Both the position numbers and the translations under genes were made by a program. From the NCBI GenBank assembly GCA_016903695.1, contig JADQBB010000017.1, forward strand, positions 1 through 64,000: DNA of 64,000 nt. The letters are read 5' to 3'. How positions within the stretch are numbered: position 1 is the first letter of the stretch; every line of letters begins with the position of its first letter. The notes beneath the pieces are model-generated. The model was not told the origin of the DNA. It was given only the letters and a program-made list of their open reading frames with translations, and made no database searches. The stretch comes from Chlorogloea purpurea SAG 13.99 (GTDB lineage Bacteria > Cyanobacteriota > Cyanobacteriia > Cyanobacteriales > Microcystaceae). Below are positions 38,117-47,625 of this stretch, one piece after another.

Positions 38117-38255
38117 GATAGTTAGCCCGCCTTAATCTATTAGATAGATAATTAGGAATTCTTAAAAAGTAGCTGCATATTAAAAGGTGATAATCTGACT
38201 TGAAATAATCGTTTGTCTTACTACCTAATCAATATACAGCCAACCTTCCACGGCC

Positions 38256-38300
38256 AAAGTCGGGAAAAGTCAGGAAAAAGTCGGGAAAAAGTCGGGAAAG
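38256..38300. repeat. Four phased direct repeats of GTCGGGAAA
   Basis: GTC(G/A)GGAAA occurs at 38259, 38269, 38280 and 38291, spaced 10, 11 and 11 bp, close to one DNA helical turn. The array lies in the divergent promoter region between the AAA gene and aroA, ending 10 bp before a TATAAT. It looks like a set of regulator-binding sites on one DNA face; the binding protein is unknown. Confidence 0.65.
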
Positions 38301-38322
38301 CCTAATTGATATAATCGGTCAA
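38280..38322 (+). promoter_or_regulatory. Predicted aroA promoter
   Basis: A perfect -10 hexamer TATAAT lies at 38310-38315 (GATATAATCGG). At the expected distance upstream there is no TTGACA; instead the last two GTCGGGAAA repeats cover the -35 region. This pattern suits an activator-dependent promoter, or a promoter repressed by the repeat-binding protein. The predicted transcript start is near 38322, giving an aroA leader of about 85 nt. Confidence 0.5.
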
Positions 38323-38405
38323 GACCACTGAACATTATGGGCCGACAAGCGATTATGATATTGATCGGATGGGATAACCCATATTGTTCTTACTGCCGTC
38401 GCTCT

Positions 38406-39749
38406 ATGTCCATTCTGACCCTCAAGCCCCTCAATGATCATCATGACCTATTGATCGCTCCCGTCGGAGCAACCTTATCACTCCAAGGTACGATCGCTAT
38501 ACCGGGGGATAAATCCATCTCCCATCGGGCTTTAATGTTAGGGGCGATCGCACAGGGTGAAACGAGAGTAAAAGGTTTACTATTAGGAGAAGACCCACGC
38601 AGTACAGCGGCTTGTTTCCGGGCGATGGGGGTAGGTATCTCCGAACTCAACAGCGATCGAGTGATCATCACCGGTTGTGGTCTTGGTAACTTACAAGAAC
38701 CAGCAGACATACTGGACGCGGGCAATTCCGGCACGACCATCCGTTTAATGTTGGGCTTATTAGCGAGTCACCCCAATTCCTTTTTCACCGTCACGGGGGA
38801 TAATTCCTTAAGGTCACGCCCCATGTCCCGCGTCATCAAACCGCTGCACAGTATGGGGGCGCAAATTCAGGGCAGAAAAAACCATACTCTCGCACCTCTG
38901 GCGATACAGGGAAGACAATTACAACCGATACATTACCACTCACCGATCGCGTCGGCACAAGTTAAATCCTGTATTCTGCTGGCGGGTTTAATGACCGAAG
39001 GTAAAACCACCGTCACAGAACCGATATTATCGAGAGACCATAGCGAGAGAATGTTAAAAGCTTTCGGCGCAGAGATAGAAATAGATCAAGAAACCCACAG
39101 CGTCACCGTCACCGGTCATCCCACCCTGATAGGGCAAGAAGTGATCGTGCCTGGGGATATAAGTTCAGCAGCTTTCTGGTTGGTGGCGGGTTCGATCGTT
39201 CCCGATTCCGAGATATTGATCACTAACGTGGGCATCAACCCCACGAGAACCGGTATTTTAGAAGTATTAGAGGACATGGGTGCGAATATTACCCTGGAAA
39301 ACCAAAGAATCGCTACCGGTGAACCAGTAGCCGATATAAGAGTTAAACACAGCCCCTTGAAAGCCACCACTATCGCCGGGGAAATCATCCCCCGCCTGAT
39401 CGATGAAATTCCCATTCTCGCGGTCGCCGCCGTATTTGCCGAGGGGACGACGATTATTAAAGATGCCGAGGAATTAAGGGTAAAAGAGAGCGATCGATTA
39501 GCGGTAATGGCGACACAATTAAATAAGATGGGTGCGAAGGTAGTGGAATTACCCGACGGTTTAGAGATAACCGGCGGCACAGGCTTAAAAGGTGGGGAAG
39601 TAGATAGCGACACCGACCACCGCATCGCCATGAGTTTAGCGATCGCCGCCCTCAACGCGGAACAATCAACTTTAATCCACCGGGCCGAAGCCGCTTCCGT
39701 TTCCTATCCGGGATTTTTCACAAGTTTGGAATCCCTACTTAGAATATGA
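38406..39749 (+). CDS. aroA: 3-phosphoshikimate 1-carboxyvinyltransferase (EPSP synthase)
   Basis: AroA transfers enolpyruvate from PEP to shikimate-3-phosphate. The 447-residue protein has [46 protein letters not shown] and [12 protein letters not shown]. The ATG at 38406 gives [11 protein letters not shown]; an in-frame ATG at 38337 would add 23 residues not typical of the family. aroF (DAHP synthase, pathway entry) is at 58286 in the same window but not linked. The stop overlaps the next gene by 4 bp. Confidence 0.95.
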   Translation: MSILTLKPLNDHHDLLIAPVGATLSLQGTIAIPGDKSISHRALMLGAIAQGETRVKGLLLGEDPRSTAACFRAMGVGISELNSDRVIITGCGLGNLQEPADILDAGNSGTTIRLMLGLLASHPNSFFTVTGDNSLRSRPMSRVIKPLHSMGAQIQGRKNHTLAPLAIQGRQLQPIHYHSPIASAQVKSCILLAGLMTEGKTTVTEPILSRDHSERMLKAFGAEIEIDQETHSVTVTGHPTLIGQEVIVPGDISSAAFWLVAGSIVPDSEILITNVGINPTRTGILEVLEDMGANITLENQRIATGEPVADIRVKHSPLKATTIAGEIIPRLIDEIPILAVAAVFAEGTTIIKDAEELRVKESDRLAVMATQLNKMGAKVVELPDGLEITGGTGLKGGEVDSDTDHRIAMSLAIAALNAEQSTLIHRAEAASVSYPGFFTSLESLLRI

Positions 39750-41614
39750 ATCGAAAATGGCTTTACTGGCTTATAGCCCTGAGTTTGGCAATAACCGGGT
39801 TAGCGTTTCTCGGTGCGAAACCACCCGCTGAAAAAGTAACCAAGGAAACGACACCGCCCCCGGATAATGGCAGACCACAACTGAATCCTTTACCGAAGGC
39901 TGAATCCGTGTGGGAGTGTGAAGTAGTGGTAATCGGGGGTACATTAGGAGGTGTAGCCGCCGCGAGTGGGGCGATGAAAACCGGGGCGACTACTTGCCTG
40001 ATCGAATTATCCCCCTGGTTGGGTGGTCAAATCAGTAGTCAGGGAGTGCCCGCCCTCGATGAATCCCTGGCTATGCGGGCTAAACAAAATTTCTCACTCA
40101 GTTGGCAGTCTTTTAAAAGTCTCATCGCCCGACAACAAATAAAGTTAATCAATCCAGGGGGTAAACTCCAAAAGGTAAAGGTAAAAGATATAAATAGCTG
40201 TTGGGTGGCGAAGTTGTGTTTTCCCCCTTTGGCCGGGGCGATGGCGAGCGAGAAGCTATTACAGGACGCGAAAAAGTTCGCCCCTGCCAGTCGTTGGTCT
40301 ACGAGTGTGGCTTTTAAAGGGGCGCGGTTCGATAAGACGGGCCAGATTATCACTGCCGTTTATGGTGTTCAACGCCAACCCCATAAACCCGATTATGCGC
40401 CTTCGGGTAGGTTGTCTCAAGAGTTAGGGAGTTGGTATAGTTGGTCGAGCGATGATGTTTTCGAGAAAACACCGATCAAGTTACAAGCGCCTCAAGGTAA
40501 ACGCATGATGGTCATCGATGCTACCGATACGGGCGAGTTAGTGGGTTGGGCGAATATACCCCACCGTCTCGGTTCAGAATCAAAGGTGACTACCGGCGAA
40601 AAAAATGGGAGTGATAGGGATAATCCCCAATGTACTCAAGCTTTCACCTATCCTTTTTTGTTAACAATCCAAGATGATAAAGGAGCGAGTATAGAACGAT
40701 TGAAGTCTTTGGAATCGGCTTATAGTAAGAAGGAACACCGGCGGGATTTTCACATGGAAGCTTTTCCGGTGTTCGAGGGGCGTAGTTTCTTCCAGTATCG
40801 TCGTCTAGTAAGTTGGACTCGCAATGACCCTTTTACCGGTGCGCCTAGTCGGGGGGATATTACGGTAGTTAATTGGAATCGCGGTAATGATTGGAATTGG
40901 ATGAATCCGCCGCTGATTTTTACTGCGGAGGAGATCGATCGAACCGGGCAGCGACAGAATTGGCTTGGCGGTATTTCTAAGGTGTCTCTCGGTCACGGCG
41001 AGGAGAGGGCTTTATTATTCGCTCATTGGACCCTAGAAAAACTGTCTACGGCACGTTATCCCCTATCCTATCTCTGGGGTGGGGACGCGCCTATGGGTAC
41101 GGAATCGGGTTTGAGTATACTGCCTTATATACGGGAAGGGAGGAGAATTTTAGGTAGGGCGGCTTACGGACAAAAGGAGTTCCTGTTACGGGAGGCGGAT
41201 ATAAGAAACGATATGTCGGGGGGGCGGGATCTGCGGCGCAGTGCGATCGCTCTGACCCACTATGATATAGATATTCACGGCTGCCGTTACCGCAATTGGG
41301 AGCCTTCCGGGGAAGCGAGCGGCGCACCGGCGCGCGAATTCGTGGTACGTCCGACGATTATTCCCCTCGAAAGTCTGATTCCTCAAGGGGTGGATAATTT
41401 ACTTATCGGGGGAAAAGCGATCGCTGTCACCCATATCGTCAACGCCGTCACCCGAGTCCATTACGCCGAGTGGAGTGTGGGCGGTGCGGCGGGTGTTACG
41501 GCGGCGGTGATGGTAGCCAATCCCCGTCTAACTCCTGAAGAGATTGTTAAAACTGAAGCTATAAATACACTACAAAAGCTATTAGTTAAGGAAGGGCTGC
41601 GATTAACTTGGTAA
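39746..41614 (+). CDS. Exported or membrane-anchored FAD-dependent oxidoreductase
   Basis: The 622-residue protein begins with a hydrophobic helix (about 5-24, [19 protein letters not shown]) and a Pro-rich linker, predicting a signal peptide or membrane anchor. Then comes a dinucleotide-binding fold, [21 protein letters not shown] (60-80 region), of the FAD_oxidored type, with [29 protein letters not shown] and [21 protein letters not shown] near the C-terminus. The GGTLGG version replaces GxGxxG. The substrate is unknown. It overlaps aroA by 4 bp (ATGA), so the two are translationally coupled, although a shikimate-pathway role is not evident. Confidence 0.82.
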   Translation: MNRKWLYWLIALSLAITGLAFLGAKPPAEKVTKETTPPPDNGRPQLNPLPKAESVWECEVVVIGGTLGGVAAASGAMKTGATTCLIELSPWLGGQISSQGVPALDESLAMRAKQNFSLSWQSFKSLIARQQIKLINPGGKLQKVKVKDINSCWVAKLCFPPLAGAMASEKLLQDAKKFAPASRWSTSVAFKGARFDKTGQIITAVYGVQRQPHKPDYAPSGRLSQELGSWYSWSSDDVFEKTPIKLQAPQGKRMMVIDATDTGELVGWANIPHRLGSESKVTTGEKNGSDRDNPQCTQAFTYPFLLTIQDDKGASIERLKSLESAYSKKEHRRDFHMEAFPVFEGRSFFQYRRLVSWTRNDPFTGAPSRGDITVVNWNRGNDWNWMNPPLIFTAEEIDRTGQRQNWLGGISKVSLGHGEERALLFAHWTLEKLSTARYPLSYLWGGDAPMGTESGLSILPYIREGRRILGRAAYGQKEFLLREADIRNDMSGGRDLRRSAIALTHYDIDIHGCRYRNWEPSGEASGAPAREFVVRPTIIPLESLIPQGVDNLLIGGKAIAVTHIVNAVTRVHYAEWSVGGAAGVTAAVMVANPRLTPEEIVKTEAINTLQKLLVKEGLRLTW

Positions 41615-41627
41615 AGAATATTCTCTA

Positions 41628-43004
41628 TTACCGATTCTCGTAGAAACAATATTGATCCCGGCCTCCTTCTTTAGCCCGATAAAGTGCTATGTCGGCTTTT
41701 TTGATAAAAGCTTCTAAATTCTCTTCGGGTCCCGCGGTAGCAATTCCCATACTGACGGTGACGTATTCGCTTACTTGAGAGACGCAATGGGGAATTTTCA
41801 GATCGGCTACCGCCGCTTGAATATCCTGGGCGATTTTTAACGCTCCCCAGTCGCTAGTATTGGGTAAAATCAGCGCGAATTCTTCACCGCCGTAACGGGC
41901 TACCAAGTCCCCGCACCTGCTCACGGATTCTTGTAATACCTTCGCTACTTGTTTTAAACATCGATCGCCTTCAGGATGACCATAATGATCGTTATATTTC
42001 TTGAAGTAATCTATATCGCAGAGGATGAATGATAAGGGTTTATTAGTTCTGCTCATCCTCTTCCACTCGCTCTGTAATGATTGATCGAATTGACGACGAT
42101 TGGCCAGTTGAGTGAGTTGGTCTACTGTCGCTAGTATATGTAATTCTTTATTGAGCTTTTCTAAGTCTTTTTTAGTGTGCTCTAGTTCTAAAGTTCTCTC
42201 TTGAACTTTCTGCTCTAGGGTCTGAGAATACTCCTTTAGTTGTGCGTAATATTGAGCTGTTTGAATCGATGCCGCCGCTTGAGATGTTAGAGCCGTGAAA
42301 AGTTTTAAATCTTCAGAGCTGTACTTCATCGGTTTATGATGACTTATGTTAATTACTCCGATAGTACGATTATTGATATTTAAGGGCGCACAGATTAAAG
42401 ATCTGAATCTTGTAGAGCCTTGAATGTAGCGTGAATCTTTAAATACGTCGTTAACTATTTCTGCTTTGCCAGACTCAAGTACGTAGTTGGCTATACCGAT
42501 TTTAGCCGATCTATTAGCTTGATAGATCATATCTTGAAAGGAGGAAGGAAAAAATTCTAATATTTGTGTTTCAGGGTTTAGCAACATGACCGTTATATCG
42601 GTCGCTTCGATTATTTGGTTGACTTCGTTAATGATCACTCCAACGATTTCCTCTACCTTTAAACACCTAGAAATTTTTTCTGATACGTCGTACAAGAAAT
42701 TTATTTCTGTATATTTATCTAAGGTTTCTTCTGCCAATGATTTTTTATCTAACTCTTGTTTGACTGCGTAATTCAAAAATTTTGCGAGGGGTAATGCTTC
42801 TTCTCCGCCTTTCAGCCAGCCTATGATTTGATAATTAGTTTTAATGATAAATTGTTTTGGAAAATTGAGATTGGGATCACCAAAAATCAAATTGCCTTCT
42901 GGATCGCAAATATTAATTTGTGTATTTAAAGCTATAAGCAGGCTTTCTATAACCGATTGAAATTCTGGCTTTTTTAAAATTTTCTTGAGATTTACTATGG
43001 GCAT
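41628..43004 (-). CDS. GAF-GGDEF diguanylate cyclase (output of the photoreceptor operon)
   Basis: The 458-residue protein has an N-terminal PocR/PAS-like segment (about 10-85), a GAF domain (about 103-250), a coiled coil (256-290), then GGDEF (about 291-455). The catalytic motif is G372-G-E-E-F376, an accepted active variant. R363-C-G-D366 exactly five residues upstream is the RxxD product-inhibition I-site. No DXCF or Cys-His bilin site is seen in this GAF domain. It is the last gene of a histidine kinase-response regulator-GGDEF run with a 4-bp gap after the regulator, implying that it is the output of that system. Confidence 0.92.
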   Translation of the reverse strand: MPIVNLKKILKKPEFQSVIESLLIALNTQINICDPEGNLIFGDPNLNFPKQFIIKTNYQIIGWLKGGEEALPLAKFLNYAVKQELDKKSLAEETLDKYTEINFLYDVSEKISRCLKVEEIVGVIINEVNQIIEATDITVMLLNPETQILEFFPSSFQDMIYQANRSAKIGIANYVLESGKAEIVNDVFKDSRYIQGSTRFRSLICAPLNINNRTIGVINISHHKPMKYSSEDLKLFTALTSQAAASIQTAQYYAQLKEYSQTLEQKVQERTLELEHTKKDLEKLNKELHILATVDQLTQLANRRQFDQSLQSEWKRMSRTNKPLSFILCDIDYFKKYNDHYGHPEGDRCLKQVAKVLQESVSRCGDLVARYGGEEFALILPNTSDWGALKIAQDIQAAVADLKIPHCVSQVSEYVTVSMGIATAGPEENLEAFIKKADIALYRAKEGGRDQYCFYENR

Positions 43005-43008
43005 ATCA

Positions 43009-43392
43009 TTAAACTAAACCCAAAATTTCTAATGATTTATTTAAAACTTCTTTAGGACGGAAAGGTTTTGTCATGTATAAATCCGCTCCCTTGGCCAAAC
43101 CGTCTCTCCTGTCAAATTCTTGCCCTTTAGCGGTGAGTATGACTATATATATATCGGCGAGGTTCAAGTCCTTCTTGACCGCTTGGCACACATCTAAACC
43201 GCTCATCTTAGGCATCATTATGTCTAAAAATACTAGATTCGGCTTTTCGTCTATAATAATTTTCAGGGCATCTTTACCGTTGTTAGCCATAATTAGCTCG
43301 ATATTATGGTCTTCTTCTAGCTTTTCCAGAGCTTGCTCCATTAAAATTAAGATATTGGGTTCATCATCGGCTATCAATACTTTTTTATCCAT
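43009..43392 (-). CDS. Receiver-only response regulator
   Basis: The 127-residue protein is a single REC domain: acidic pair D9-D10, phospho-acceptor D57 in VFLDIMMPKMSG, T87 in LTAKG and K109 in YMTKPF. It has no output domain. The start overlaps the histidine kinase stop by one base, and the GGEEF gene follows after 4 bp. It probably takes phosphate from the kinase and acts by contact, most likely on the GAF-GGDEF partner or a motility complex. Confidence 0.93.
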   Translation of the reverse strand: MDKKVLIADDEPNILILMEQALEKLEEDHNIELIMANNGKDALKIIIDEKPNLVFLDIMMPKMSGLDVCQAVKKDLNLADIYIVILTAKGQEFDRRDGLAKGADLYMTKPFRPKEVLNKSLEILGLV

Positions 43393-46313
43393 TAACTTTC
43401 TTTAAATAGATCGTTGACTGATTTGATTTCATTATACATTTCACGAGCTTCATGACTGATAGGAAGAGTAAAAGCGAAAATACTGCCTTCGCCCAAACAA
43501 CTTTCTACCCAGATCGTACCGCCGTGATACTCTACTATTTGTTTGCAGATGGGTAATCCCAAACCTGTACCTTTAGGTTTGCTCGTGAGAATATTGCCAA
43601 CCTGTTTGAAGCGATCAAAGATAATATCTGTGTTTTCTAGTGCGATTCCCATGCCCTTATCTTTAACTCTTACTAATACCTCTCCTTTTTCCAAGCGGGC
43701 CTGACAGACTATTTCACCCTGATCGGTAAATTTAATGGCGTTGGAAAGTAAGTTGATCACTACTTGAATGAGTCGGTTTTCATCCCCGATGATACAGGGT
43801 AACTCCCGATCGTAATCGGTGATTATATAAAGATTTTTTTGCTGGCATAGGGGTTCTACCGCGGCGATCGATCTTTGTAAGATCTCGTACAGGGACACCG
43901 GCTTCATCTCCCATTCTATCCGTCCCGATTCCATCTTGGTAATATCTAAGACATCGGTGATCAAGTCCGTCAATCTCTCCGCTTCCGAGACGATAATATT
44001 GATGTTCTGAGTGATCTTCTCCACATTCTTTTTAAGTTTATTATTTTCCAAACTTAAAGCGGGGAAAATCACTTCCTCCAGTTTCTCTTTGATCAGTGCC
44101 GCAAACCCTAATACCGACGTTAGGGGAGTACGTAATTCGTGAGATACATTAGCGAGAAAATCGGTCTTCATCCGATCGATCTCCCTCTCCCTGGTTACAT
44201 CCCTGATGAGGATTACCGCCCCCAAGCATTGGCTCCCTTCGTCTTGCTCCTTCTCTTTCAGTATGGAACTGGCTAGGGCCTGTCCTTCCCTGTTCTGACT
44301 TAATGCCACGTCGGCGGTAACTACTTCCTGTTCTTCCTGTTCGCATCCGCTCACTAACTGACTCAAGGACATGGGAAATATATCTTCTAACTTTTTGCCT
44401 ATTAAATTTATTTTCTGTATGTTGAACATAGACAATAAAGCCGGGTTAAAGCGAGTGATCTTCCCGAAAATATCCGTCACCAATAGCCCGTCGGCCAGAT
44501 TATCAACTATGGCGTTCAAGTCAGCCAAGGTCGTTTCCAGCTCTTGGGATTGCTCTTTCGTCCTGGCTAACAATTGAGCTTGATGTACTCCCACTCCTAA
44601 TTGATTGGCAATCTGCACCAGTAAACCGATTTCTTTTTCATCCCATTGACGGGCCTTGGAATTTTCGTACGCACCCAATAAACCCCAGAGATTCTCGCCT
44701 ACAAATACCGGTACGATCGCGAAAGCTTTCACTTGAAACTGTTCTAAAATTTTGACGTGACAGGGGGTTAAATTGGATTCGTGAATATTATGAACCGCTA
44801 GGGTTTCGTGATAGCGATAACGCCCCCCTTGAGTTTCCTGTAAGTAGGTGTCTTCCCAAACCGTTTTCAGCCCCGGCAGCCAAGTTAAAGGCCGCCACTC
44901 TTCTCTGACGGATTCGTAAAGGAATTCTCCACTCCAATCCTCATAGAACCTGTACACCACCACTCGATCGCAGTTTAATATCTCCCGCACCTCTTCTGTC
45001 GTCGCCCGAAAAATATTTTCTAGATCTAAAGTTCGTCGTATTCTTTCTATGACCGTCCCCAAGGCTTTTTCTTGGGCGGCCACACTGGCTAAATTCTCTT
45101 TTTGGGCTTCCACCTGTTGTAGCGCTTCTTGCAATTCTTCGGAGCGTTTACGGGTTTGAACGAGCAATTCCGACTGTTGTAAGGCCACACAGAGATTTAA
45201 AGCTATTTTCGTGACGAATTCTTTCTCTGAGTCCAGCCATTGTCTCGGATTGGCACATTGATGGATACAGAGTAACCCCCACAATTTTTCCCCGATTAAT
45301 AGGGGGGCTATCATATTGGCTCGCACTTGAAACCGATCTAAAATTTTCGTGTAGCACGGGTTTAAATTACAGTCATAGATGTCGTCCAATGACCATATCT
45401 TTCCTCTCGTGTAATATTGGGCGTATTTTTCCCCGAAACAATTATCTTGTACTTGCGCCTTCAGTGCCGAGGGAAATTGTGGCAGGACATCTTCGGAGAC
45501 GAATTGTCCTCTACTATATTCACTACCCGGTATGAATTGAAATATGGCTACCCGATCGGCCTCTAATAATTGTCTCACTTCCGTGGCGGTGGTCTTAAAT
45601 ATGGTTTCTAGATCTAAGGTGCGTCTAATTTTATCGATCACCTGAAATAAAGCTCTTTCTTTGATCGTCGCCTTATTTTGTTGTTCTTTTTGCTCTTTTA
45701 CTTCCGCTAGAGCTTTCTGTAAGTCTTCCGAGCGCTTTTGCGCCTGAATGATCAATTGCGCTTGTTGTATGGCTATACTCAAGTTCAGGGCTATTTTCGT
45801 GGCGAATTCAATTTCTGTGTCTTCCCATTCCCGGGGTCCTTCACATTGATGGATACATAACAAACCCCACAATTGTTCACCCTGTAACAGGGGGGCTACT
45901 AAATTGGCTCTCACTTGAAACCTATTCAATACGGCTTCGTGACAGTCCTGTAAATGACTTTTACCGACATCATTCAAAGCCCAGATATATCCTTTCTGAT
46001 AATAAAGGGAGTGATTCCTACCGAAGCAATTATCTTCTACGAAGGCGGAGATAGCTGATACATATTGGGGTAATACGTCTTCAGAGACGAATTTACCCCT
46101 ACTACAATTGGTTTCGAGTTCAAATTGAAATACTGCCACCCTATCCGCGTTCAATAACTGTCTGACTTCTACTGCCGTTGTTTGAAATATTGTTTCTAAA
46201 TCTAAAGATTCTCTAATTTTTGTAACGACGTTAAGTAATGGGTCTTGTCGGGCTAGTTGATGATTAGCCTTTTCTCGGTGAGATGGGTCGCTCGTCTTAT
46301 CTACTTCTGGCAT
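43392..46313 (-). CDS. Triple cyanobacteriochrome-like GAF histidine kinase
   Basis: The 973-residue protein carries three GAF domains (about 30-185, 225-380, 420-580), a PAS domain (about 600-708), HisKA with H725 in ANVSHELRTP, and HATPase_c (DKGMGIALENTD, KGTGLGLPICK). GAF1 has DNCF with C96 and C124-H; GAF2 has DNCF with C292 and C320-Y. Both pairs are 28 residues apart, as in DXCF cyanobacteriochromes that bind bilin through two cysteines. GAF3 has EDTYLQ at 487-492 with no second Cys, and C518-H in LTPCH, the pattern of red/green types. This predicts two blue/green-class sensors and one red/green-class sensor on one kinase. Bilin binding has not been shown. Confidence 0.88.
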   Translation of the reverse strand: MPEVDKTSDPSHREKANHQLARQDPLLNVVTKIRESLDLETIFQTTAVEVRQLLNADRVAVFQFELETNCSRGKFVSEDVLPQYVSAISAFVEDNCFGRNHSLYYQKGYIWALNDVGKSHLQDCHEAVLNRFQVRANLVAPLLQGEQLWGLLCIHQCEGPREWEDTEIEFATKIALNLSIAIQQAQLIIQAQKRSEDLQKALAEVKEQKEQQNKATIKERALFQVIDKIRRTLDLETIFKTTATEVRQLLEADRVAIFQFIPGSEYSRGQFVSEDVLPQFPSALKAQVQDNCFGEKYAQYYTRGKIWSLDDIYDCNLNPCYTKILDRFQVRANMIAPLLIGEKLWGLLCIHQCANPRQWLDSEKEFVTKIALNLCVALQQSELLVQTRKRSEELQEALQQVEAQKENLASVAAQEKALGTVIERIRRTLDLENIFRATTEEVREILNCDRVVVYRFYEDWSGEFLYESVREEWRPLTWLPGLKTVWEDTYLQETQGGRYRYHETLAVHNIHESNLTPCHVKILEQFQVKAFAIVPVFVGENLWGLLGAYENSKARQWDEKEIGLLVQIANQLGVGVHQAQLLARTKEQSQELETTLADLNAIVDNLADGLLVTDIFGKITRFNPALLSMFNIQKINLIGKKLEDIFPMSLSQLVSGCEQEEQEVVTADVALSQNREGQALASSILKEKEQDEGSQCLGAVILIRDVTREREIDRMKTDFLANVSHELRTPLTSVLGFAALIKEKLEEVIFPALSLENNKLKKNVEKITQNINIIVSEAERLTDLITDVLDITKMESGRIEWEMKPVSLYEILQRSIAAVEPLCQQKNLYIITDYDRELPCIIGDENRLIQVVINLLSNAIKFTDQGEIVCQARLEKGEVLVRVKDKGMGIALENTDIIFDRFKQVGNILTSKPKGTGLGLPICKQIVEYHGGTIWVESCLGEGSIFAFTLPISHEAREMYNEIKSVNDLFKES

Positions 46314-46462
46314 CGCTAGTTTTTTACACTCCTAGCACCGACACTATCTTTCTATTTTAATATTTAACGCGAGATTTCTCATATTCATAATTATTTAAAA
46401 CAACAAACTCATCCTATCGCCTGAAAATAGGGCGTGGTCAAATAGCTACCACCCCCTAAACT

Positions 46463-47506
46463 TTAATAAGTAGTCACCGGTAATTGTTCCTGGTTAACGG
46501 CTAACAAACCGGTCAATAAAGAAGCGGGTTTCCCAGAGTAAGGCCAGGCGAAAGCGTGACGGAAAGCTGCGTCCTGACAGGCTTGTAACTGTTGGAAATC
46601 GATCACGTCTTGAGTTAGAAGATTCTCGTACTCGAAAGGCAATCGCACATTATGTAAACCGGCGTTATCGGTACATATAGCAATATCCACACCCGCTTCA
46701 AAACAACGATCGAACACCACCTTCAAAGCTTGTAAACTCTGTAGAGTACCAGTTTTTAAATAAGTCGTGGGACACACCTCCAAACATTGACCGTTGCGCG
46801 CGAGTTCCGGCAATAATTCGGGGTATTTCAGGGGTATTTGAATCCCGTGACCAATGCGCTGTAAATAAGGTAATAATTGGGGGTAACAACCGTTAACGGT
46901 TTCGTAAAGATGACCCGTGGTGTGTAATCCTAAAGAACGAGCGTAGGCGTAGAGACCCGCGAACTCATCCAATCTCTCCAGGTAATGGGAATCGCCCCCG
47001 GCAATATCGATCGCGCAGACGTGATGACGATGTTCTGCGGCTAAATCCACTATAGCCCGATTCACCTCGTAGGGGAGGCGCGAGTGCATACAGAGAATTT
47101 GACTGGTGACGATGGGATATTCGGCTAATTGGGATGCCCCCCCGACGATCTCGACGATCGTCGGCATTTGTTCGATCCGTTGGGATTGGCTCAAATGCTC
47201 GTCGGTGCGATAGTAGGGAGTATAGCGCAATTCCAGATAAGCCAGATTTTCAAAAATATAAGCTCCCCGCAGGAGGCGATAGATAAAATAAGGAAGAGTC
47301 TGAGCTGTTTGTACGCTTTCTACCAAGGTGTGTAATTCCAGGTATTCATCCAAGCTACTGCGTTCACGGGTGTAAAATTCTTCAAAAGGAAGGTATTCGG
47401 GAAATCTTGCTCCTAAAGTCGGGTTATGACGTTGGAAATAACGCCATAAAATCCTCGGTACGACTGACCCCCCCAAATGTCTATGTAAATCCGCGTATAA
47501 AGCCAT
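46463..47506 (-). CDS. Adenosine deaminase-like amidohydrolase
   Basis: This 347-residue protein of the ADA superfamily has the metal-binding DLHRHLGGS (H8, H10), a catalytic-Glu region TTGHLYE (about 200-206), IGHGIQ with the metal-ligand-side His-Gly, and CTDNAGLH where ADAs have (S/C)TDDP or TDDSG. The usual HAGE motif is altered to GHLYE and the second Asp is Asn. Deamination of adenosine is therefore not certain; related enzymes act on N6-methyl-AMP or other purines. It is downstream of the photoreceptor operon with a 149-bp gap, so independent transcription is likely. Confidence 0.75.
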   Translation of the reverse strand: MALYADLHRHLGGSVVPRILWRYFQRHNPTLGARFPEYLPFEEFYTRERSSLDEYLELHTLVESVQTAQTLPYFIYRLLRGAYIFENLAYLELRYTPYYRTDEHLSQSQRIEQMPTIVEIVGGASQLAEYPIVTSQILCMHSRLPYEVNRAIVDLAAEHRHHVCAIDIAGGDSHYLERLDEFAGLYAYARSLGLHTTGHLYETVNGCYPQLLPYLQRIGHGIQIPLKYPELLPELARNGQCLEVCPTTYLKTGTLQSLQALKVVFDRCFEAGVDIAICTDNAGLHNVRLPFEYENLLTQDVIDFQQLQACQDAAFRHAFAWPYSGKPASLLTGLLAVNQEQLPVTTY

Positions 47507-47625
47507 GCCCGTTACCCTGAAGCTAGTTATGATTACAAATATAACGAAATTTTACAAACATTTGACTAAATAACTACTTTGGTTATAAATACTTATTCCA
47601 CAGGAAGATCAAGCAACAAAGATCG

